A stretch of DNA of 64,000 nucleotides from an uncultured Paludibacter sp. (GTDB lineage Bacteria; Bacteroidota; Bacteroidia; Bacteroidales; Paludibacteraceae), in contig CALFXE010000014.1 in assembly GCA_937927845.1 (NCBI GenBank), forward strand, positions 1-64,000. The letters run 5' to 3'. The position numbers and the translations under genes are program-made. Shown here piece after piece: positions 34,053 through 44,435 of this stretch (its first letter is position 1; each line of letters begins with the position of its first letter). A model generated the notes under the pieces. It searched no databases, was not told where the DNA came from, and saw only the letters and a list, made by a program, of their open reading frames with translations.

Positions 34053-35456
34053 TTAATATAGAAATATTTTTAATGAGGACTGATGAAACCCATCCTGAAT
34101 TTTTATCAAATAAATTCCATTATGTAATAAAGGTAAGGAGTACTGCTTTGGAACAGACTTATCCCCAATATTTTTATCTATGACATTATGCAATAATTGT
34201 CCTGTTATCGAATATAGACTGATTTCTAATATTCCATTTCCCTGTGTATTAACGTAAAGAGTATTGTCCTTGTAATATGCTTTTGGTGCATCTTGTTGAG
34301 CTGATAAAGGAGTTGAACTACTTGTAGTTGTCTTTATTTTTTCAAAGAGCCAAGGCAAGAAGTCCTCACGTTCAAACACATTATTCCAAACATCATGATT
34401 TACACCGGGATATTCTATATATTCCACTTCCGCACCAGATACCATCAATTTGGAATGCGCAGTTCGTGAATTACTTAGCGGAACAACACCATCTGCATCA
34501 CCATGGAAAATGCGCCAATACACATCTTTTACAGACGGATTGATTCTTTCTGTATTGACTCCACCACAAATGGGAACCGCAGCCGCAAAGATTTCAGGGA
34601 AACGGCATACCATATCAAAAGTTGCCATTCCTCCCATTGAAACACCTGTTATATAGACGCGCTTCACGTCAATATCCTCCTGCGCCAAATAGATATCGAT
34701 TAACTCTTTCACCTGCCGTTGGGCTGGGGCAAGAACAGAATTAACAGGAAAAGTGGTTGCATTGTATGATGTCGGTGCAGGTTCATAAGCCCAAAAATAT
34801 TGTGCTGGACACTGTGGAAAAAGTACATAAGCCGGATAAGTTTCGCGATTAAATTTCTTTGCAAAAAGTTCTCCTCCATGTGTTAGTTGTGCATTATTAT
34901 CCAAACCTCGTTCGCCGGCACCGTGCATAAAAATCACTAATGGATATTTCTTACCCACTTCGGGTTGAATAGGAGATAACTTTCTGTAATTTAATATTTC
35001 GCCGTTAGAACTTGTGAAAATTTCGCGTGTATATGCCTCTTTCGCAGGTATATCGCAAACATCAGGCAAGCGTGTAAAAACCACTTTCATCGTGTTTAGA
35101 TTGACGCTAATGCGGTAACAGCCTGCATCATCTACAAAAAATTTATAATCGGTGTTTTTGTAGGCGAGGTTATATTCCGTTTCACTTTCAAAATGCTTAT
35201 GTCCATCCACTGCATTGATTGATTCAGCCCAACTGCGAGCTTTGATAAATTTCAGTTCATTATTATTAGTGCCTGTAGAAAGATATCCTTCCCACGAGAA
35301 AACGCCTGTTTCGCTCATGATCATTTCGATTGCTTTGTTTGTATCCCAACCTGCTTGGGTAGCACTTCCTACAAGATACAGATTTTGATAATCTGTAGCG
35401 ATAGCTACATTTCCCCAAAAAAAGATACTAAAAAGTAAAAGTATTATTTTTTTCAT
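34053..35456 (-). CDS. SusF-like module fused to alpha/beta-hydrolase esterase, T9SS cargo
   Basis: A 467-aa exported three-part protein. The signal peptide is followed by one SusE/F-like module (about 25-130, LYLVGSATQAGW). Next is a PHB-depolymerase/feruloyl-esterase-like hydrolase with HGAGERG, nucleophile Ser in GVSMGGMA (near 270), Asp in HGDADGVV and His in GVNHDVW. It ends in a T9SS type A tail (GIYLIKIQDG, KIFLY). It probably removes acyl groups from the glycan while held by the binding module. The ester substrate is not determined. Pairing a SusF-type module with an esterase is uncommon in my experience. Confidence 0.82.
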   Translation of the reverse strand: MKKIILLLFSIFFWGNVAIATDYQNLYLVGSATQAGWDTNKAIEMIMSETGVFSWEGYLSTGTNNNELKFIKARSWAESINAVDGHKHFESETEYNLAYKNTDYKFFVDDAGCYRISVNLNTMKVVFTRLPDVCDIPAKEAYTREIFTSSNGEILNYRKLSPIQPEVGKKYPLVIFMHGAGERGLDNNAQLTHGGELFAKKFNRETYPAYVLFPQCPAQYFWAYEPAPTSYNATTFPVNSVLAPAQRQVKELIDIYLAQEDIDVKRVYITGVSMGGMATFDMVCRFPEIFAAAVPICGGVNTERINPSVKDVYWRIFHGDADGVVPLSNSRTAHSKLMVSGAEVEYIEYPGVNHDVWNNVFEREDFLPWLFEKIKTTTSSSTPLSAQQDAPKAYYKDNTLYVNTQGNGILEISLYSITGQLLHNVIDKNIGDKSVPKQYSLPLLHNGIYLIKIQDGFHQSSLKIFLY

Positions 35457-35459
35457 TTG

Positions 35460-37994
35460 TTATCTCAGAATTATTTTTCTTGAAAATTCCAACTTATTTA
35501 TTTTTATTTTAACCAGATAGACTCCAGTGTTTCCAATAGAGATTGATATTATGCCTCCATCAAATTTCCCATCAGTAATTTTTTGCCCCATGATGTTATA
35601 TATCTCGAATTCAGTCGACTCGTTTTGTTCGATGATGATATTTCGTCTATCTGCATATACCCGTCCGAGGAATACTTCTTTATAAGTAGACTCAATACCG
35701 GTCTCTGTGTTACCAATTTTAGAGATTACAATTCTATCCAAATTTGGAGCTAATTCATTATAGTTACCAAACTCTATCGTGTTGTTACTTCCTGCATTCA
35801 ATTCTACTAAAATTGTTTTATGTCCAAGACCGGAGCCAGATTCTTTTCCAGTACCGGGAAACGTGTACTCACCTATCAATATATCGTTTACTTTCACATA
35901 GGCATAGCGATTAATCTCTGCTGTGTAGTAGAATGTGAGGGCATAAGTGCCTCCTCGCACAACTTCAATTTTCTGAAACTTGAGTGGTCGCCCTTTTCCA
36001 ATGAAAGCAACATATTTATTATCAGAACACAAACTATCGGCATCGGTCTTTACGGCGACACCAAAAGGAATTATATTTTTATCCGATTCAGCTTCGTATT
36101 TCAGATGATTAGGCGTGGCATAACTATTTGATGGTGACAATAACAAGGCAAATCCACCTTTTTCGGCGATGGATAAAGTAAGTATATCGGTGGATTTCAA
36201 GTTTTCCTTGTACTCGAATAATATTTCGGACGGGCAGTTGCCATCTTTGTAAATATACGCATTATAAGTTTTTCCTACGGACAAAAAAGAAAGTTCTATT
36301 TCTACCGTTCGGACTTCATTGCTTAACGAAGCAACATACCATTCCTCACCCTTCTGACGTGATATCGTAATATAATTTTCCAAGTCAGCCTCCAGACATT
36401 TAGTATCGTCCCAGTTGGCAGGTAAAGAACTGAGAAAATCTTTTGAGATATTATAGCGAATATTGTCCGGAGCATCTGCTATATGCTGTATACCTGATTC
36501 GAACACAAGAGCCAAAGCCAATTGATGTGCCCAAGTAGTAGCATAATGAATTTTACCATTTTTATCTGCAAAATCCACAGGATTGTAATCTGTAGCTCCC
36601 AGAGCACTACGTATGATAGCTGAATTGATATTATGACTTGCTGTAACCACATTCGGATTTTGAGTATAATAAACGTTACTTAGTACTGCTTCGCTTGTAA
36701 GTATATGGGGAAAAGTTCTTCTTAACCCACTTGGTTTTGTGCAAGATTGGAGGTTTAACAGTAATTTCTGTTCTGCACAGAGGCTAAATAGCAAGTCGTA
36801 TTTTTTCAACATGGATTGTGTATCATCTTCCCAAAAATCAACCTTCAGTCCTTTTACACCCATATTTCTCCAATTTCTTAAAACGGAACGAAGTTGTTCT
36901 TTATCCTCCGGCAGCTTATTTTGGTTTACCCAAATAAATACACCGACATTTTTTGAGCCGGCATAGCTCACTACATTGTTTAAATTAATTTGTACACTGT
37001 TTTGCCAACCACGATCGAGTGTAAAATACTCCCATCCCATTTCTTGTGCCCAATCAATATATGTACGAATATTAGTCATAGATAGATAACCGGAAGTATC
37101 TTCTCCTCCGTAATTCCATGCAGCACGTCCGGGTTTTATCCATGATTTATCTATGATTTCAGTCTCAGTGTTCAAGTTTTCCATCATAATCGATTCGACA
37201 AGCACAGGCAAACTGCCTATCATTAGTGTGCGCCAAGGAGTTTGCATAGGCAGATTTGTAGTAATATTCCCAGAAATACTATAAACAAAAGCTCCAGCAC
37301 TCTCATCTGTCGTTAGCGTTGAACCTGCATATTCTCCATTTACGGAAGCTTCTGATAGCAGTATGTAATTACCGTTTGATTTGAGTAGCAGGGGCAGTGA
37401 GGCTCGCTTCAAACAACTTTCCTGTGCCCAGTCCGATGCTTCAATTGTATTTTTATAATCTTTAGAATATCGTTGTACATATATTTCTTCCTTTTCAGAG
37501 GGTGCGCATTCGCTTGTTTCAGAATAAACCGCTATATCACCGGAACCTGCAACCACATATCTATAGGCGATACCGTCATCGTAAACCCGAAAAACGAATT
37601 GTATTTCTTCGTCTGATTTATTAAATACCGTTCTTAACTCATTGTATTTATTCGTATAATAACTCTTTTTACCGGAAGGCAATGTATATGTTTCATCAAC
37701 TGCTTCAGATTGAGTGCTTTTGAAAGATAGTCCAAAAGAGAAATCTGCAAGAGATGTATTTATTCCCATTCTTGATTTGGAAATTAATATCTTAGAAGTC
37801 TTTTTTACCTGATAAAACGGAATGCCGTCATAAAGGAAAAGATTTACTTCTATATTGTTATCAGGTGACTTTACAGTCGACACAATATTTCCTTGAGAAA
37901 TGCCTTTAGTACAGCCAAAAAGTATAAAGAATAATACCATCTTTACACGGGTTATTTTTATTATATGTATTCTGATTCTACTGTTCATGAACAA
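35460..37994 (-). CDS. Glycoside hydrolase family 97 protein with CBM-like domain, T9SS cargo
   Basis: GH97 enzymes are alpha-glucosidases or alpha-galactosidases that need calcium. The N-terminal beta domain (about 35-290) precedes the barrel with EYFTLDRGWQ and GLKVDFWEDDTQ. The Asp of KVDF matches the retaining subgroup, whereas SusB-type inverting enzymes use Glu bases, so a retaining mechanism is inferred. A CBM-like domain (about 640-765) and a T9SS type A tail (GVYLVKIKINK, KIILR) follow. The motif NLQSCTKPSGLRRTFPH is divergent for the family. A longer hydrophobic N terminus suggests a signal peptide, but the start (37994 or a later Met) is uncertain. Confidence 0.85.
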   Translation of the reverse strand: MFMNSRIRIHIIKITRVKMVLFFILFGCTKGISQGNIVSTVKSPDNNIEVNLFLYDGIPFYQVKKTSKILISKSRMGINTSLADFSFGLSFKSTQSEAVDETYTLPSGKKSYYTNKYNELRTVFNKSDEEIQFVFRVYDDGIAYRYVVAGSGDIAVYSETSECAPSEKEEIYVQRYSKDYKNTIEASDWAQESCLKRASLPLLLKSNGNYILLSEASVNGEYAGSTLTTDESAGAFVYSISGNITTNLPMQTPWRTLMIGSLPVLVESIMMENLNTETEIIDKSWIKPGRAAWNYGGEDTSGYLSMTNIRTYIDWAQEMGWEYFTLDRGWQNSVQINLNNVVSYAGSKNVGVFIWVNQNKLPEDKEQLRSVLRNWRNMGVKGLKVDFWEDDTQSMLKKYDLLFSLCAEQKLLLNLQSCTKPSGLRRTFPHILTSEAVLSNVYYTQNPNVVTASHNINSAIIRSALGATDYNPVDFADKNGKIHYATTWAHQLALALVFESGIQHIADAPDNIRYNISKDFLSSLPANWDDTKCLEADLENYITISRQKGEEWYVASLSNEVRTVEIELSFLSVGKTYNAYIYKDGNCPSEILFEYKENLKSTDILTLSIAEKGGFALLLSPSNSYATPNHLKYEAESDKNIIPFGVAVKTDADSLCSDNKYVAFIGKGRPLKFQKIEVVRGGTYALTFYYTAEINRYAYVKVNDILIGEYTFPGTGKESGSGLGHKTILVELNAGSNNTIEFGNYNELAPNLDRIVISKIGNTETGIESTYKEVFLGRVYADRRNIIIEQNESTEFEIYNIMGQKITDGKFDGGIISISIGNTGVYLVKIKINKLEFSRKIILR

Positions 37995-38006
37995 CGATTA
38001 TTTAAC

Positions 38007-39596
38007 TCACCTTACTATTACTTTTTCTGCATAACTCTTTCCTGAAGCAATAAATTTCACAATGTAAATACCACTTTCTACAGGAAACTCGTATATCCCC
38101 ATATGAATATTATACGTAGCTATAAGATGTCCTGATAAATTGAATATGTAGCATTTAGCTTTGTCTTCTGAGTCAATCACTATCTTTTTTTGTAAGGAAT
38201 ATACCATGATGCTTTTATTGTCTGTGTCCAACGATGATAAAGACGATGTGTTTGTACTTCCGAACAATTGCCATTTAAGTAACTGAAATGCATCTGCTCC
38301 ATTGTTTTGAGTAACTCGTAAACGATAACCTTTGTACAGCTTTTCATCTTCTATAAAAAACTTCATAGTAGCATAGCGGGATGGAAATATGAAGTCTGAT
38401 ACCTCATCTAAAATTACCCAATCTCTGTCAAAACCTTCTAAAACCCACGATTTGGGATCTCTTTCAGGATAATCCTGACATGACGTCAACGTATAATAAT
38501 TTAGTTTAGAGAGATTTTCCAATTCTACATCCACCCAAAACGAAGTTGCACTATGCCAATAGTATTTACGTGACATATCCCGATCGAAAAGATTATAATA
38601 CCTTTCATCAAAAGAACCTGAAACTCCCAATGGATCTCCTAATGTTTTCTGACTGATGTTCATCCCTTCTGTCATATCCACAGGGAAATTCTTATTATTT
38701 GTATTCGGCAAATAAGGGATTCCAAACAATTGTATTTCTCCTATTTTTCCATCATAAGCAGTAATCCGATAATATTTAGCCGCTTTTGATTTATCGGAAT
38801 GTGGAGTTCTGCCTATGTGAAATATAATAGCATCCGGTAAATCATCGGTATTGGTAGGACTAACCAATAAATATGAATTGCCATCAACGGAATATTCTAT
38901 CTTCCAATTTTTCACATCAGAGGTGCTGCCGTTGCCTGCTGAAAACAAATAACTTGTCAAAAGGTAAGGCATATCACATTCAATTTTTATTTCTGCCGAA
39001 CTTTCGCTGAAAGTGTAAACTGTTGATGTGTTATTATCAGTCACATTGTTTATTCCGACAATTGTTCTGTTGGATGTAACAAGTGCATCATCAGTCAAAT
39101 CATAAGAAAAAGCTACATTTAGCGGTTCAGGACGGGGTATTGTAACGGAAGTTTTTACTATTTCAAATTTATCAATGTTCGGTCCTCCTCCATTATGCGG
39201 AGTTATTACAATAGTATTACTACCTTTATCTAAATAAATATAAGTAACCATCACGGCAACAGGTGGTCTGTTCCAATCTTCCGTAGCTGTAGGCATAGTA
39301 ACAGCCACTTTCGGGTAGTTACCTGATTGTATCGCTATAGATCGTATATGCATACTTGTATAATATGTTTTAAACTCGTAAGTACCTTCCTCAGTAATAT
39401 CTATATTCCGAAATACCAACTTGCTTCCCGGATCATTATCACCCACATAAGCGTTACCGGAATAACCGTTAACATACTTCTTTTTTACGGGAGGTGTAAG
39501 ATCAGCATTCTCAGCTTCCAGTGTATATAATATTTCTTGCGAGAAAGAATGCACACAACATAAAGAGAAAAAGATAAGGAATAAAAACGATCTCAT
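38007..39596 (-). CDS. CBM6/35-like and discoidin-type domain protein, T9SS cargo
   Basis: A 529-aa exported protein without recognised catalytic residues. The signal peptide ends near residue 19. A CBM6/35-like domain (about 23-150: LEAENADL, GTYEFKTYYTS, KGSNTIVITP) is followed by two F5/8-type C (discoidin-like) segments, about 165-300 and 305-455, then a T9SS type A tail (GIYIVKFIASGK, KVIVR). Its start overlaps the GH3 stop by 4 bp (ATGA), so translation is coupled. It is a paralogue of the protein encoded at 42334-44397. A glycan-binding, non-enzymatic role is inferred. Confidence 0.78.
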   Translation of the reverse strand: MRSFLFLIFFSLCCVHSFSQEILYTLEAENADLTPPVKKKYVNGYSGNAYVGDNDPGSKLVFRNIDITEEGTYEFKTYYTSMHIRSIAIQSGNYPKVAVTMPTATEDWNRPPVAVMVTYIYLDKGSNTIVITPHNGGGPNIDKFEIVKTSVTIPRPEPLNVAFSYDLTDDALVTSNRTIVGINNVTDNNTSTVYTFSESSAEIKIECDMPYLLTSYLFSAGNGSTSDVKNWKIEYSVDGNSYLLVSPTNTDDLPDAIIFHIGRTPHSDKSKAAKYYRITAYDGKIGEIQLFGIPYLPNTNNKNFPVDMTEGMNISQKTLGDPLGVSGSFDERYYNLFDRDMSRKYYWHSATSFWVDVELENLSKLNYYTLTSCQDYPERDPKSWVLEGFDRDWVILDEVSDFIFPSRYATMKFFIEDEKLYKGYRLRVTQNNGADAFQLLKWQLFGSTNTSSLSSLDTDNKSIMVYSLQKKIVIDSEDKAKCYIFNLSGHLIATYNIHMGIYEFPVESGIYIVKFIASGKSYAEKVIVR

Positions 39597-42325
39597 TTTA
39601 CTATAAATCTTTCGTTATAAAAAATATCCCCAATAGCATAATGGAGTAAATAAACCCCTGATTGAAAATTATCAGTTTCAATCGTATCTTTATTTGAATT
39701 ATCTTTTACAACCTGCCCATTCAAGTTGTAAATCACGAGTCTTTCAGCAATACCATTTTTTATCTTAATTTCTTCTCCTGCTTTGACTATTGTAGGAATT
39801 ATAGTGCTGTTTTTTTTTTCGATGGCAATTTGTGGTACGGAAGAAACATTATCAATTGTAGTAACAGCACTAAGTTTTATATCTCGTGATGAAGTACCCA
39901 ATTCTATTTTATAGGTTCCGTTATCTATTGTGAAATCTTTCTTTTCCACTGAATAGTAAGAAAAAGCATCTTTTGAAAGTGTCATCGTAACTATTTTTTC
40001 TTCGTTTGGCTCAAGATATATTTTCTCATAATTCTTCAGTTCGCGCAAAGGACGGGGCACAGGAGAACTTTCTTGTTTGTTCACATACAATTGAACTACT
40101 TCCGCACCTTTTATATTGCCGGTGTTCTTAATTTTAAAACTTACTTCCAGTAAATTATCATTGTCATTCAGTTGCGTTAGCTGCATGTCCGACAGTTGGA
40201 ATATCGTATAAGATAACCCGAATCCGAAAGGATATTGGACTTCCCTATTCAGTTTATCATATCCTCTATATCCTACAAAAACGCCTTCTGTAAACTTCAC
40301 ATGTTTGTCGCCGTCGGTATCATAATAGCTGTTATAAACAGGATTGTCTTCCCACCTCTTTTCAAAAGTAACGGGCAATTTTCCCGAAGGACTTAAATTG
40401 CCGAGCAACACTTCCGCCATAGCTGTTCCGGCTTCTTGTCCGCCGTACCAACCCCAGAGAAGACCTTTCAGTTTTGGTTCCCAATCCTGCATATAAATAT
40501 TACCACCACCATTTACAACCGCTACCATCGGTGTTGCGGATTGTTGCGCTTCTTTAATCAAATTCTCGGAATGAGAAGGAAGCTTGAAAGAGCGGTCGCT
40601 TGCTTCACCTTCACTTGCCGAACTGTGCCCTATAAATGCAACAATAATATCTGCGTTGTCTAACTCAGTTTTAAAACGGTTTTCATCACCCGGTTTAGCC
40701 CAAGCAAAATCAACAGACGCACCGCCACCCGCCTGAAAATACTCAAGGCGTATCGCATATTTCTGACCGACTGTCAACGCTTTGGAATATTTGCGTTCCC
40801 TTAATCCTCCATCGAAAAATTCACTTATAACTTCAATATTGTCGATGAACAAGCGATATCCATCATCACCGCTTACTATAAATTCGTACGTACCTGACTG
40901 GACAGGACGAAGTTCACCTGTCCACCGTACTGAAAAATCATTTTTATTCACTCCCGGAACTCCGCTTCCCATCGTCCACTCAAAACCTATCCGCTTGTCA
41001 GTACGCGTGGCAACAGGAGTACCTGAAAGATTTTTATTGTTGAAATATTCGCCTTTTAAACCGTTTTCATTGGAGGAAGAGGAAGTAAACAATACATCCT
41101 GCATGTGGTCGTATTTATCAACAAATTTCACATTAAAGCCTTTTTGTTCACCAAGTGCTTTCAGTCCGTCAAAATAAGATACATAGCTGAAAGGCGTTAC
41201 TAATCCGCTACCGCCACCCGCAGCAAATATGAGGGCATTGTTACCAATGACAGCTATATTCTTCATGCTTTCCGATTTCTTTAACGGAAGAATATTATCG
41301 CTATTTTTCAGCAAAACAATTCCATCTCTCGATACATCTAATGAAGTTTGCACCGTAGCCGGATTGTTTAACGGAATGTTCGTATCTAATTGCTCTCTAT
41401 CAAAAAATCCAAAAGCAATCAACGTTCGCAAGATATGTTTTACTTTTAAATCAATGTCTTCCATTGAAATTTCTCCGGTAGCAAGGTATTTACGCAAAGC
41501 ATCTTCATTTTGAATTTCATTACCTGCCATTTCCAAATCCATTCCACCCTTAACAGCCGGAACGCAATTGTGGGTTGAACCCCAGTCAGACATTACAAGT
41601 CCCTTAAATCCCCATCGGTTTCGTAGTGTTCCTTTTAACAACCAAGGGTCTTCTGTAGTCCAGACGCCATTGAGTAAATTATAACTCGTCATAATAGCAC
41701 CCGTTTCAGCTTTTTGAACGGCAGACTTAAAAGCCGGAAAATATATTTCGTTTAACGTACGTTCATCAATATCCGAACTTATAAAATTACGGTCGTATTC
41801 CTGATAGTTGGCGGTAAAATGTTTGATAACAGCCATTACGCCGTTACCCTGCAACCCTTTGATATAATTCGTTGACGTCTGTGCGGTGAGATAGGGATCT
41901 TCACCCATATATTCGAAGTTACGCCCACACATGGGTGCACGATGTATATTCACACCAGGACCAAGCAATATCTGTACACCTCTTGCTTTACAATCAGATG
42001 CTATAGCTGCACCATATTCATGAGCAAGTTCTTTGTTCCATGTAGAAGCCAGCATCAGAGCACAAGGATAAGCGGTAGAAGCTCCCCATGTAGTTAAACC
42101 CTGCGTGGCATCTGACATTTTTACCGAAGGAATACCTATACGAGGGAAAGATTTGGTAAACATCCAATTCTCACCACCAATATAAATGAGTTTTTCCCTT
42201 ACGGTCATATTCTTTAATAAATCATCGGCTCTTTCTTCCACTTCCGGCGTCAACCAAGATTGTGAAAAAACGGATATTGAACAAAAGAGAAATGCTAATG
42301 CGAATATTATTTTTATAGATTTCAT
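39593..42325 (-). CDS. Glycoside hydrolase family 3 protein with PA14 insertion, T9SS cargo
   Basis: GH3 beta-glucosidases cleave terminal beta-glucosides and related beta-glycosides. The signal peptide is followed by the GH3 N-terminal barrel, with nucleophile Asp near 246 in GLVMSDWGSTHNC. The C-terminal domain is interrupted by a PA14 domain (about 405-545; GLKGEYFNNKNLSG, DDGYRLFIDN), a known arrangement in this family, then GH3 C-terminal and FN3-like domains. A T9SS type A tail (GVYLLHYAIGD, RFIVK) closes it. The 910-aa length fits PA14-bearing GH3. It is the only GH in this set with a typically beta-specific fold. Confidence 0.92.
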   Translation of the reverse strand: MKSIKIIFALAFLFCSISVFSQSWLTPEVEERADDLLKNMTVREKLIYIGGENWMFTKSFPRIGIPSVKMSDATQGLTTWGASTAYPCALMLASTWNKELAHEYGAAIASDCKARGVQILLGPGVNIHRAPMCGRNFEYMGEDPYLTAQTSTNYIKGLQGNGVMAVIKHFTANYQEYDRNFISSDIDERTLNEIYFPAFKSAVQKAETGAIMTSYNLLNGVWTTEDPWLLKGTLRNRWGFKGLVMSDWGSTHNCVPAVKGGMDLEMAGNEIQNEDALRKYLATGEISMEDIDLKVKHILRTLIAFGFFDREQLDTNIPLNNPATVQTSLDVSRDGIVLLKNSDNILPLKKSESMKNIAVIGNNALIFAAGGGSGLVTPFSYVSYFDGLKALGEQKGFNVKFVDKYDHMQDVLFTSSSSNENGLKGEYFNNKNLSGTPVATRTDKRIGFEWTMGSGVPGVNKNDFSVRWTGELRPVQSGTYEFIVSGDDGYRLFIDNIEVISEFFDGGLRERKYSKALTVGQKYAIRLEYFQAGGGASVDFAWAKPGDENRFKTELDNADIIVAFIGHSSASEGEASDRSFKLPSHSENLIKEAQQSATPMVAVVNGGGNIYMQDWEPKLKGLLWGWYGGQEAGTAMAEVLLGNLSPSGKLPVTFEKRWEDNPVYNSYYDTDGDKHVKFTEGVFVGYRGYDKLNREVQYPFGFGLSYTIFQLSDMQLTQLNDNDNLLEVSFKIKNTGNIKGAEVVQLYVNKQESSPVPRPLRELKNYEKIYLEPNEEKIVTMTLSKDAFSYYSVEKKDFTIDNGTYKIELGTSSRDIKLSAVTTIDNVSSVPQIAIEKKNSTIIPTIVKAGEEIKIKNGIAERLVIYNLNGQVVKDNSNKDTIETDNFQSGVYLLHYAIGDIFYNERFIVK

Positions 42326-42333
42326 AATCGATT

Positions 42334-44397
42334 TTATTTTACAATAACTTTGATGTTATAATTAGTTGTTCCATTATTTAATGCTACAATGTAGATTCCT
42401 TGGGGTAAAGAAATTTCTTGTGATGTAGATAAGGTGCTGTTTTTTAATACAATTCCTGACAAATTATAGATACGGAAGTTGATAGGTGCATTTTGCGTTG
42501 GCAATATGTGTATTTTTCCGGCGCTTCCCCAAACGGCATAATCCTTATTACTGACCGTTTCAACAGATGTTTCCGTATATTCGTTTCCAAATAATTGCCA
42601 TTTTAGTAATTGACTATCGGCACTTCCGTTATTATCTTCCACATCAAGGAGAAATCTTGTAAAGCCTATATCACTATTAATATTGAAACGCATGGTTGCA
42701 TAACGGCTTGGAAAAGTAAATTCTGTATGTCTATCCAATTCTACCCACCCTATTTCTGAATTGTATCCGTTAAAAGTCCATTTTCTCGGGTCACGGTCGG
42801 GAAAATTATCTACGCTTGTAAGCGTATAGTAATCAAGTGTATATTTTTTGTTCAATTCTATTTCCACATAGTATTGTTTAGTACCGTTCATAAAATACTT
42901 GCTGTTCAATGTACGATCGAACAAGTTGTAAAATTCTTCCGACCATCCATCACCAGATGATCCTTTAGGAAATGCTTTTACATTCTCTCGAACATTCAAT
43001 CCTTCGGTTATATCTACGGGAAAACTTTTACCATCGGTATTTGCCAGATACGGTACTCCGAACAACTGCCATTCAGCAATCTCCACATCGTTGTTTCCTT
43101 TGGCTGTCAATCTGTAATATCTGGCTGCATTTGACGCTGCCGAGCTATAGTTCCTGTTTATTGCAAACAGAATAGCACCTGCTAAATCAGTCGATTGATC
43201 AGGAGTTAATATTTTCCATATGGTTCCGTCTGTCGATGATTCGAGTACCCAACGGCTTAAATCTTCATTACTTTCTAAACCAGCAGACAGCAAATAGCTT
43301 GTCAACACCACCGGATATGGACATTCTGCTGTAATTTGTGTAGAAGTCTGACTTGATATTCTATATATGCTACGTTCGTTATTGTCGTTTATATATGGAA
43401 ATGTTTCATTGTTGTGCTGTGCTGTTATTATAGCTTCATCAGTTATATCTACATCATAGGCAAGATTAATGATTTTAGGTTTCGATATTGATTCACCCGT
43501 TTTATGTATTTCAAGTTTATCCAGATTTGGCCCATTGTCATTATTAGTTCCCAATGTTATACGGTTCTTTCCTTTATCCATATAAATCAATGTAGAAATT
43601 TCAGATGCCGGTGCATTATCCCAATTGGGAGAATTTTTTGTCGTAATAATAGTCTTCTCATACTGATTGACTTTAATAGACAATCTCCGTACTGAACCCA
43701 TAGAAAATACTTTCAACTCATATGTGCCTTCTTCAGGAATTTCTACATCTATAAATTGCAAATAAGAGTTTGATGCCTGATGAAAATCACCGATATATTT
43801 TCCTCCTGAAAGTCCGGCTATCGAAGACCCATCAAGAGGTTTTACTTTCAAATCGCCGAACAGACGTGCTGTTTCAGCTTCAAGTATGATAGGAAATTCT
43901 CCAGGTTTGGGCAGTTCCACATCGGTCATGAGAATTTCGAATTTATCCATATTCGGTCCACCTTGTCCAATTGGATGTGGGGTAATTTTTATTGTATTCG
44001 TTCCCTTATTAAGATAAATATATGTACTCATTGTTTCTGTCGGTGGACGGTTCCAATCTTCGCTCGTTTTTGTAATCGTTGATATAGCTTCCGTAAAGCT
44101 ATTCGATTTCACAGCAATGGAACGCAACTGCATACTCGTGTAGTAGGTCTTAAACTCATAAGTGCCTTCTTCATCAATATTTACATTGCTGAATACGATA
44201 GAACTTCCCGGATCGTTATCTCCTACGTATTTATTTCCTGAATAACCCGCTACTTCTTTTATCTTTGCAGGAAGTGTCAATTCTCCATTTTCCGCTTCAA
44301 GCGTAACAACCACCTGTTGTGCATTTAATGTCATTGTTAATAACACAATCGCCAAAAGAGAAAATCCTTTGATTATATTTATCATTTCTTGTTTCAT
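42334..44397 (-). CDS. Two CBM6/35-like domains plus discoidin-type domain, T9SS cargo
   Basis: A 687-aa exported protein. After the signal peptide come two CBM6/35-like domains, about 30-158 and 165-305, each with an EAE opening and a YIYLNKGTN or LIYMDKGKN strand. F5/8-type C-like segments follow (about 310-450 and 455-605). The C terminus is a T9SS type A tail (GIYIVALNNGT, KVIVK). The first CBM and the discoidin region are clearly paralogous to those of the 38007-39596 product. No catalytic motif is seen. It lies 8 bp after GH3 in the coding direction. Confidence 0.78.
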   Translation of the reverse strand: MKQEMINIIKGFSLLAIVLLTMTLNAQQVVVTLEAENGELTLPAKIKEVAGYSGNKYVGDNDPGSSIVFSNVNIDEEGTYEFKTYYTSMQLRSIAVKSNSFTEAISTITKTSEDWNRPPTETMSTYIYLNKGTNTIKITPHPIGQGGPNMDKFEILMTDVELPKPGEFPIILEAETARLFGDLKVKPLDGSSIAGLSGGKYIGDFHQASNSYLQFIDVEIPEEGTYELKVFSMGSVRRLSIKVNQYEKTIITTKNSPNWDNAPASEISTLIYMDKGKNRITLGTNNDNGPNLDKLEIHKTGESISKPKIINLAYDVDITDEAIITAQHNNETFPYINDNNERSIYRISSQTSTQITAECPYPVVLTSYLLSAGLESNEDLSRWVLESSTDGTIWKILTPDQSTDLAGAILFAINRNYSSAASNAARYYRLTAKGNNDVEIAEWQLFGVPYLANTDGKSFPVDITEGLNVRENVKAFPKGSSGDGWSEEFYNLFDRTLNSKYFMNGTKQYYVEIELNKKYTLDYYTLTSVDNFPDRDPRKWTFNGYNSEIGWVELDRHTEFTFPSRYATMRFNINSDIGFTRFLLDVEDNNGSADSQLLKWQLFGNEYTETSVETVSNKDYAVWGSAGKIHILPTQNAPINFRIYNLSGIVLKNSTLSTSQEISLPQGIYIVALNNGTTNYNIKVIVK

Positions 44398-44435
44398 TGT
44401 TATTCTACCTAAAATTACAAACTCGTGTTATCCTT

